This document shows, in pieces, positions 59,211-64,000 of a stretch of DNA of 64,000 nt. Within the stretch, counting starts at the first letter, position 1. Every line of letters starts with the position of its first letter. The DNA is from Geminicoccus sp036263595. GTDB lineage: Bacteria; Pseudomonadota; Alphaproteobacteria; Geminicoccales; Geminicoccaceae. Location: the NCBI RefSeq assembly GCF_036263595.1, contig NZ_DATAGQ010000200.1, positions 1 through 64,000 on the forward strand, given 5' to 3'. Under the pieces are notes generated by a model, which ran no database searches, had not been told where the DNA came from, and saw nothing but the letters and a program-made list of their open reading frames with translations. Position numbers and translations under genes: made by a program.

Positions 59211-60247
59211 GCGATCTCCGCCTGCGCCTGGGCCAGAACCTGGGCCTGCTCCTCGCGATCGGCCTCTTCCTCCTGTTCTGGCTGGTCTATAACGGCCTCC
59301 ATCCGCGCGGCTTCTCCACCGCCGTCCTGATCCAGAACGCGAACGAGTCCTTTGTGATCGGGGCGGTCGCCATGGCGCAGACCGTTCCGGTGCTGGCGGG
59401 CGGCCTGGACCTCTCGGTCGGCTCCGTGATGACGCTGGTCAACTGCCTGGCCAGCCTGACCGTGAGCGGCACCCCCACCCAGATGCTGTTCGGCATCGTG
59501 CTCTGCCTGGCTACCGGTGCTGCGGCCGGCTGGCTGAACGGCGCCATCGTCGTCTACGGCCGCATCCAGCCGATCATCGCGACGCTCGCCAGCGGTGCGG
59601 TCTATATTGGCCTCGCCCTGTTCATGCGCCCCACGCCCGGCGGCGAGATCGACGACGACCTCGCCTGGGCGATGACCAACGACATCACCGAGTTCTGCGC
59701 CACCTTCGGCCTGTTCGACGATGGCGAAGCGGCCTGGCTGCAGCCGATCGGCTGGATCCCCATGCCGGTCGTGGTCATGCTGGCGCTGATCTTCCTGGTC
59801 TGGATTCCCTTCCGCAACTCGGTTACCGGCCGCGGCGTCTACGCGATCGGCTCGTCGGAGGCGGCCGCCTACATGTCCGGCGTGCGGATCGACCGCTGCA
59901 AGATCGCGGCCTTCACCCTGGCCGGCTTCTTTGCCGGCGCCGGCGGCCTTTACCTCGCGCTGCAGACCAGTTCCGGCAACGCCGACGTGCCCCAGGCGGG
60001 CGGCTACACGCTGAACTCGATCGCGGCCGTGGTGATCGGCGGGACCTCGCTGATGGGCGGCTCCGGTGGTGCCATCTGCTCCTTGATCGGTGCGATGGTG
60101 ATCCGGGCGATCTCGTTCAACTTCCGGATCTTCGACATCGCCCCGCTGCTCCAGCCGCTGTTCGAGGGCATCGTGCTCCTGGGCGCGGTCTCGATCGGCG
60201 CCGCGCGCGTCTTCCGCGTCAAGAACCGCCTCGAACTGCTGGGCTGA
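59207..60247 (+). CDS. Sugar ABC transporter permease (RbsC type), first
   Basis: A 346-residue membrane protein with about eight TM helices of the ribose/branched-chain permease family. Landmarks are ANESFVIGAVAMAQTVPVLAGGLDLSVGSVM (the AGGLDLSVG motif), LNGAIVVYGRIQPIIATLASG, RNSVTGRGVYAIGSSEAAAYMSGV, and AAVVIGGTSLMGGSGGAICSLIGAM near the C-terminus. It overlaps the ATPase gene by four bases; the second permease follows five bases after it. Two different permeases form a heterodimer. Confidence 0.92.
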   Translation: MSDLRLRLGQNLGLLLAIGLFLLFWLVYNGLHPRGFSTAVLIQNANESFVIGAVAMAQTVPVLAGGLDLSVGSVMTLVNCLASLTVSGTPTQMLFGIVLCLATGAAAGWLNGAIVVYGRIQPIIATLASGAVYIGLALFMRPTPGGEIDDDLAWAMTNDITEFCATFGLFDDGEAAWLQPIGWIPMPVVVMLALIFLVWIPFRNSVTGRGVYAIGSSEAAAYMSGVRIDRCKIAAFTLAGFFAGAGGLYLALQTSSGNADVPQAGGYTLNSIAAVVIGGTSLMGGSGGAICSLIGAMVIRAISFNFRIFDIAPLLQPLFEGIVLLGAVSIGAARVFRVKNRLELLG

Positions 60248-60252
60248 CCGAC

Positions 60253-61233
60253 ATGGCCTCCAACACCCTTCCCGTGGCCAAGTCGTCCTGGTCCCTGTCG
60301 GCCGAGGATAAGCCGATCCTGATCGCGGGTGCCTTCATCCTGGTGATCCTGGCGATCGGCACCGTCTATACGCTGACCACCCAGGGTACCGCCTCCTTCC
60401 TGTCGCCCACCTACCTGCTCCAGCAACTCCAGGTCGGCGCCTTCCTGGGCATCGTCGCCGCCGGCATGATGCTGGTCATCCTGCTCGGTCATATCGACCT
60501 TTCCGTCCCCTGGACGCTGGCGGCCGGCGCCATGCTCGGCACCGCCGTGGGCGGCCCCTACGCGATCCCGGTGGGTCTGGGCGTCGGCATGGCGGTGGGC
60601 CTCGTGAACGGGCTGGGCGTCGCCTACCTCCGCGTTCCGTCGATGATCTTCACACTTGGCGTGAACGCCGTGATGCGCGGCTTCATGGTCATGCTGACCG
60701 GCGGCTACGCCCCACAAAGCATCGCCACGCCCTTCATGAGCTTCCTGGCGACCGGGCATGTGCTGGGCATCCCCATGCCGCTGATCGTCTGGGCCGTCCT
60801 CTCGGTGGCGATCGTCCTCCTCCTCCAGCGCACCCCGCTCGGCCGCTACATCTACGCGATCGGCAACCGCGAGCGCGCCACCTACCTGTCGGGCATCAAC
60901 ACCCGCCTCGTCCTGATCCTGGCCTTCGTCATCTGCGGCGGCTGCTCGGCCATGGCGGGCGTCCTGCTCGCCGGCTACTCCACCAACGCCTACCAGGGCA
61001 TGGGCGACGCCTATCTCCTCCCCGCCATCGCCGCGGTCGTGATCGGCGGCACCAACATCCTGGGCGGCCGCGGCCGCTATCTCGGCACGGTGGTCGGCAC
61101 GATCCTGATCGTGCTGCTCACTTCCGTCCTCTCGGTCATGCAGATGCCCGAGGCCGGCCGCCAGATCATCTACGGCCTCGTCATCATCCTCATGCTGCTG
61201 GTCTACGGGCGGCAGCGCAGCCTGCTGACCTAG
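60253..61233 (+). CDS. Sugar ABC transporter permease (RbsC type), second
   Basis: A 326-residue paralogue of the first permease. It has GIVAAGMMLVILLGHIDLSVPW (the GHIDLS motif), RVPSMIFTLGVNAVMRG, TPLGRYIYAIGNRERATYLSGI and AAVVIGGTNILGGRGRYLGTVVG. About eight TM helices are visible. It ends the operon; a degraded toxin-antitoxin pair follows on the other strand. The operon has no adjacent sugar kinase or isomerase, so the substrate cannot be read from context. Confidence 0.92.
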   Translation: MASNTLPVAKSSWSLSAEDKPILIAGAFILVILAIGTVYTLTTQGTASFLSPTYLLQQLQVGAFLGIVAAGMMLVILLGHIDLSVPWTLAAGAMLGTAVGGPYAIPVGLGVGMAVGLVNGLGVAYLRVPSMIFTLGVNAVMRGFMVMLTGGYAPQSIATPFMSFLATGHVLGIPMPLIVWAVLSVAIVLLLQRTPLGRYIYAIGNRERATYLSGINTRLVLILAFVICGGCSAMAGVLLAGYSTNAYQGMGDAYLLPAIAAVVIGGTNILGGRGRYLGTVVGTILIVLLTSVLSVMQMPEAGRQIIYGLVIILMLLVYGRQRSLLT

Positions 61234-61241
61234 CGCCGCCG

Positions 61242-61575
61242 TCAGCCGATGAGGACAACGAGTTCCGAATAGGGGCTTGAGCAAGGGGTCCGCCGGATAG
61301 AATCGCATGGGCTCATCGGGCGCCTGGGCGATCAGGAGCCCGTCGAATGGGTCCCGGTGGAAGAATGGCAGGTCCTCTACCCGTCCGGCAGCGCCGGCGC
61401 GTACGGGCAGCTTCATGAAACCCGTCTCCTGGGCGGGCCTTGATGGAGATTTCCCAGATGCCTGCGGCACTGAAGAACACGGCGTTCTTCACGTCCTCCA
61501 GCAGCGCACACGTCGTTGCATCCGGCCGGCGCGGAGCGCCCAGAGCAGGAGATGGGTGTCGAGCAGCAGGCGCAT
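61242..61575 (-). pseudogene. Decayed PIN-domain (VapC-like) toxin gene
   Basis: From the ATG at 61575 (overlapping the antitoxin stop as ATGA) the frame reads MRLLLDTHLLLWAL, the exact N-terminus of a PIN-domain toxin with its first catalytic Asp. After a frameshift the protein continues as CALLEDVKNAVFFSAAGIWE followed by ISIKAR, shifts again to FMKLPVRAG and LPFFHRDPFDGLLIAQA (a later catalytic Asp), and once more near the end, where YSELVVLIG and the TGA at 61242 fit. At least three frame changes mean it is not translated as a toxin. Confidence 0.75.
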
Positions 61576-61869
61576 CAGCGTCCAACGAACATGTCGAGCA
61601 CGTCGTCAGGCGCGGCGCATCGAAAGCCGACGACGTCCGGATCTTGCCGACCAATTCCCTGGGTCCCCCGCGCGCCTCGTCGGTCCCACCAGCTTCGCAA
61701 CGGGCTTGCCGGCCCGCGCACTGGCGATCTTCTCTCCTTCCGCCGCCCTGTCCACCAATCGGGAGAGATGGGCCTTTGCGCCATGGCTGTTGATGGTCGT
61801 GATTCGACCCAGACTTCGGCTTGACCCTGAACGAGCGACAACGCCCCCGCAAGCTTGACCATTCGCCAT
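61575..61869 (-). pseudogene. Decayed Phd/YefM-type antitoxin gene
   Basis: One frame holds TTINSHGAKAHLSRLVDRAA and KIASARAGKPVAKLVGP, characteristic of Phd/VapB-type antitoxins that begin MTTVNIHEAKTHLS or similar. The sequence then moves to a second frame (RELVGKI) and a third (APDDVLDMFVGR) before the TGA at 61575, which overlaps the toxin ATG. The N-terminal methionine region is also disturbed. The two genes keep the order and coupling of a toxin-antitoxin operon but neither is intact. Confidence 0.7.
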
Positions 61870-62067
61870 CAGGTCGGTGCCGTCTGTGCCAGCAGTTCAG
61901 CAACATTTCCGGCACTTGAGGTACGAATGTCTTTCTCCGCGTAATCTATAGAGATTCGGCCGAGATGATTGTGCACGGATGGAAGTGGGAGATGAGAATT
62001 TGTCGCTGCTCGCCTTGAGGACTACATCTGGACACTTGTCCCTCGCAATGTTCTGCTGAAGCGTCTG

Positions 62068-63774
62068 ATGCGCGGTAGGAGCCTCACGTTGCGCGGATGG
62101 GTCAAAGCAGCACTATTCGTCATCGGCGGCTTATGGCCATGGCTGGCGCATGCCTCCTCGGCCACTGCCGCCCCGATCGACTGGGGCCAGAAGATCGCCG
62201 AAGCAGCCCTCACCGACAGGTCCGGTGATCCGCTGTCCGGCAGGAATCGGGTCTGGAGCTATCAACAGGCTCTTTACCTGCTGGGCCTGAAGCAGGTCTA
62301 CGACCGGACCGGCGACGAGCGGCTGCTCGACCATCTGGAGCAGTGGGGCCGGCAGCATGTCGAGCCGGACGGGCGGATTGTCGCCTCGCCGGGCGGCGAG
62401 CCCATCGTTCTCGACACGCTGGACAGCCTAATGCCCGGCCGCGTGGTGCTGGTGCTCTGGCAGATAACCGGCGACACCCGCTACCGACTTGCCGCCGAGA
62501 CGATCCGCCAGCGCCTCGCCGACTGGCCGGGCACCTGCAACGGCGCCTTCTGGCACAAGGATTCGCCCAAGCCATGGTCGGCCAACGTCATCTGGGCGGA
62601 TGGCTCGTTCATGTTCGCGCCGTTCCTGGTCGAGTACAGCCGCCTGTTCCCGGCCGACGCCAATACCGGCCGTGACGAGGCCGCGCGGCAGCTGGAGGCT
62701 TATGGCAGCCTTCTCCAGGATCCGGACTCGGGCCTGCTCTGGCACGCCTTCGACCAGGATCGCTACCATCCCTGGGCAAAGCAGCCCAACCCGCAGCATG
62801 CCCCGGTCATCTGGTGCCGTGCGGTCGGCTGGTACGGGGTGGCGCTGGTCACGGTGCTGGACGGGCTGCCGGTGAACCATCCGTACCGCGTGCCGCTGCT
62901 GAACCGCCTGACGAAGCTGATGGATGGCTATCGGCGCTACCTCGTTCCCTCGGAGGGCAGGTGGCGCCAGGTAATGAATGCGCCGGCCACCATCGAGACG
63001 GAGGACGGGCCGCTCACCAATTTCACCGAGACGTCCTGCTCGGCGCTTCATGCCTATGTGGTCGCACGCGCTGTCGAGGAAGGTTGGCTGACCCTGGCCC
63101 AGCATCGTGCCGCCGCCCTGGCCGCGCAGGGCGTGGTGTACCGCCTCTCCCTCGACGAGGGCCGGCCCGTCCTTGACGGCGCCGTCAAGGGCACCGGCAT
63201 CGGTGCCGATCAGGCCGCCTACCTGAACCCGGCCTCGATCGTCCGGAACGACCTCCATGGGCTCGGCGCGTTCCTGCTCATGTACGAATCCGCCCTGCGC
63301 CGGCCGCCGCCCGATGCGATCCAGCTGCAGATCGAGGCCGAGGCCGGAACGGTCCGCAGGCCGATGGCGGTGCTTGCCGAGGCTGATGCGAGCAACGGCC
63401 GCCTGGTGGCAATCCCGCGGTCACCGGACGGCCCGGCGATCGACCCGGCCGGCCGCATGCTGGTCACGGTCGACCTGCCCAGGGCCGGCCGCTACCGCAT
63501 CTGGGGCCGCTTCCTGGCGCCGTCCACCGACGCCAACACGCTGCGCCTGCGCATCGACGGCAAGGCCTGGTGGACCTGGGACATCCAGCCCCACCCGACG
63601 CTGTTGCGCTGGGATTCGCTGCGCATCGATACCGGCTACGCCACGCCCCCCATGCTCAACCTCGCCGCCGGCCGCCATACGATCGAGCTGGGCTATGGCG
63701 AAGGCGGCCTCCGGATCGACGCCCTGCTCCTTACGACGGCCAAGGTCTACGCTCCGGTGGGCGAGGAGCAGTAG
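62068..63774 (+). CDS. GH105-like unsaturated (rhamno)galacturonyl hydrolase with C-terminal carbohydrate-binding-like domain
   Basis: A 568-residue exported protein with a signal peptide (ALFVIGGLWPWLAHASSATA, cleavage near 33). The N-terminal alpha/alpha-barrel (about 38-400) is GH88/GH105-like: WSYQQALYLLGL, LDTLDSLMPGR, IWADGSFMFAPFLVEYSR (catalytic Asp in WADG) and WCRAVGWYGVALV. A C-terminal region (about 420-560) with IQLQIEAEAG, GRYRIWGRFLAPSTDANTLRLRIDG and HTIELGYGEGGLRIDALLLT has the shape of a CBM6/CBM35-like or jelly-roll module. It probably removes unsaturated uronic acid from pectin or polysaccharide lyase products in the periplasm. The start ATG at 62068 has a weak upstream purine run. 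Confidence 0.8.
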   Translation: MRGRSLTLRGWVKAALFVIGGLWPWLAHASSATAAPIDWGQKIAEAALTDRSGDPLSGRNRVWSYQQALYLLGLKQVYDRTGDERLLDHLEQWGRQHVEPDGRIVASPGGEPIVLDTLDSLMPGRVVLVLWQITGDTRYRLAAETIRQRLADWPGTCNGAFWHKDSPKPWSANVIWADGSFMFAPFLVEYSRLFPADANTGRDEAARQLEAYGSLLQDPDSGLLWHAFDQDRYHPWAKQPNPQHAPVIWCRAVGWYGVALVTVLDGLPVNHPYRVPLLNRLTKLMDGYRRYLVPSEGRWRQVMNAPATIETEDGPLTNFTETSCSALHAYVVARAVEEGWLTLAQHRAAALAAQGVVYRLSLDEGRPVLDGAVKGTGIGADQAAYLNPASIVRNDLHGLGAFLLMYESALRRPPPDAIQLQIEAEAGTVRRPMAVLAEADASNGRLVAIPRSPDGPAIDPAGRMLVTVDLPRAGRYRIWGRFLAPSTDANTLRLRIDGKAWWTWDIQPHPTLLRWDSLRIDTGYATPPMLNLAAGRHTIELGYGEGGLRIDALLLTTAKVYAPVGEEQ

Positions 63775-63780
63775 CCGCAC

Positions 63781-63802
63781 AGGACTTAGGTCCTGCACCC
63801 GG
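63781..63802 (+). terminator. Short hairpin after the GH105-like gene
   Basis: AGGAC-TTAG-GTCCT at 63781-63794 is a perfect 5-bp stem with a 4-base loop, extendable by GC with a 2-base bulge. It begins six bases after the GH105 stop. It is short and lacks a U-tract, so this is a weak call. Confidence 0.3.
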
Positions 63803-63854
63803 CGTTCGTTCATGCTATCCTGGCTGCCGAGTCGACAGCCAGGGTTCTCGCATC

Positions 63855-64000
63855 ATGCTCTGCATCACCAACATCGCCCGCAGCATGAACGAACCCGAGG
63901 AGGTATTCATTTTCAACGACTTGCCGTGCCGGCCCGCCCGGCGGCCGCTGCGGCCGGGTGGGCATTTCTGCATGAACGAACCCGAGCATGAACTCAGTGC
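63855..64000 (+). CDS. Partial ORF at the window edge, unknown
   Basis: A frame opens at the ATG at 63855 and is still open after 48 codons at the window end. It starts MLCITNIARSMNEPEEVF and later repeats MNEPE (CMNEPEHELS). The two MNEPE segments come from a 17-base in-frame direct repeat. A GC-rich hairpin (GCCCGCCCGG/CCGGGTGGGC, 63932-63963) lies between them. The real gene could begin at the second ATG (63971), with the first part acting as a leader; I cannot tell. No family is recognised. Confidence 0.35.
   Translation, partial: MLCITNIARSMNEPEEVFIFNDLPCRPARRPLRPGGHFCMNEPEHELS
63883..63986 (+). repeat. 17-bp direct repeat, with an inverted 12-bp copy upstream
   Basis: GCATGAACGAACCCGAG occurs at 63883-63899 and 63970-63986 (87 bases apart, in frame). 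The reverse complement of its first 12 bases, GTTCGTTCATGC, occurs at 63804-63815. A GC-rich hairpin at 63932-63963 lies between the direct copies. Confidence 0.7.

Noticed and set aside
60004..61470. Minus-strand frame of 488 codons
   Set aside because: Its first ~70 codons are one segment of the frameshifted PIN toxin; the rest is the shadow of the second sugar permease.
1..64000. tRNA, rRNA, CRISPR arrays, insertion sequences, prophage
   Set aside because: No cloverleaf-type sequences, regularly spaced repeats, transposase, integrase or phage structural motifs were seen on reading the window; a covariance-model search was not possible here.

Overview
The window is GC-rich (roughly two thirds G+C by eye), densely coded and has many four-base ATGA/GTGA/TTGA overlaps between genes. 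Gene content points to an alphaproteobacterium: a squalene-route (HpnC/D/E) carotenoid operon, a GGAAC-N16-CGTT general-stress (EcfG-type) promoter, a caa3-type cytochrome oxidase, a periplasmic molybdenum dehydrogenase with a triheme cytochrome, and paired CHASE2-cyclase and FecR genes. A Rhodospirillales/Geminicoccales-type relative is my inference; no rRNA or marker gene in the window settles it. I saw no tRNA, rRNA, CRISPR array, insertion sequence or phage.

Layout. 0.1-7.4 kb: a cysteine-rich protein made of two copies of one unit, then a GNAT-like acyltransferase facing a four-gene operon (amidoligase, zinc alcohol dehydrogenase, PaaK/CapK-like AMP ligase, ATP-grasp ligase). This locus combines three carboxylate-activating or amide-forming enzymes and looks like a biosynthetic cluster of unknown product; its ATP-grasp gene is cut by one in-frame TAG. 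7.5-15.9 kb: triheme cytochrome c plus two-subunit molybdenum hydroxylase, mannitol/fructuronate-type dehydrogenase, ABM monooxygenase, DHA2 efflux pump and a DUF892 stress protein. 15.9-27.7 kb: a sulfotransferase, then a nine-gene carotenoid operon: two CrtI/CrtN-like desaturases, DUF2141, acyltransferase, glycosyltransferase, a fused HpnC-HpnD squalene synthase, HpnE, IspH and an aldehyde dehydrogenase. Together these could take isoprenoid precursors to squalene and on to an oxidised, glycosylated and acylated C30 carotenoid.

27.7-43.2 kb: a frameshifted ProC-like gene, small housekeeping-type genes (zinc-finger mini-protein, HAD phosphatase, acetyltransferase, ornithine-type decarboxylase), a probable ribbon-helix-helix regulator with tandem 9-bp repeats upstream of it, a Zur-like box and a zinc ABC transporter operon, then cytochrome c, AAC(3)-like, YihY/BrkB-like, SDR, CHASE2 cyclase, FecR, PAP2, DedA and GNAT genes. 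43.2-53.8 kb: a secreted FG-GAP-type protein ended by a 16-bp-stem terminator, an AT-richer 700-bp gap, PoxB-type pyruvate oxidase, a Tat-exported glucose-fructose-oxidoreductase-like protein, and a caa3 oxidase operon.

53.7-64 kb: a LysR regulator divergent from a deleted GST remnant and an intact GST, a YdcH-like protein, a ribose-type sugar ABC transporter operon with a stem-loop after the binding-protein gene, a decayed Phd/PIN toxin-antitoxin pair, a GH105-like unsaturated uronyl hydrolase, and an edge ORF with short direct and inverted repeats. Four loci are visibly decayed (ATP-grasp, ProC-like, short GST, toxin-antitoxin); the first two have single lesions that could also be sequencing errors or recoding.
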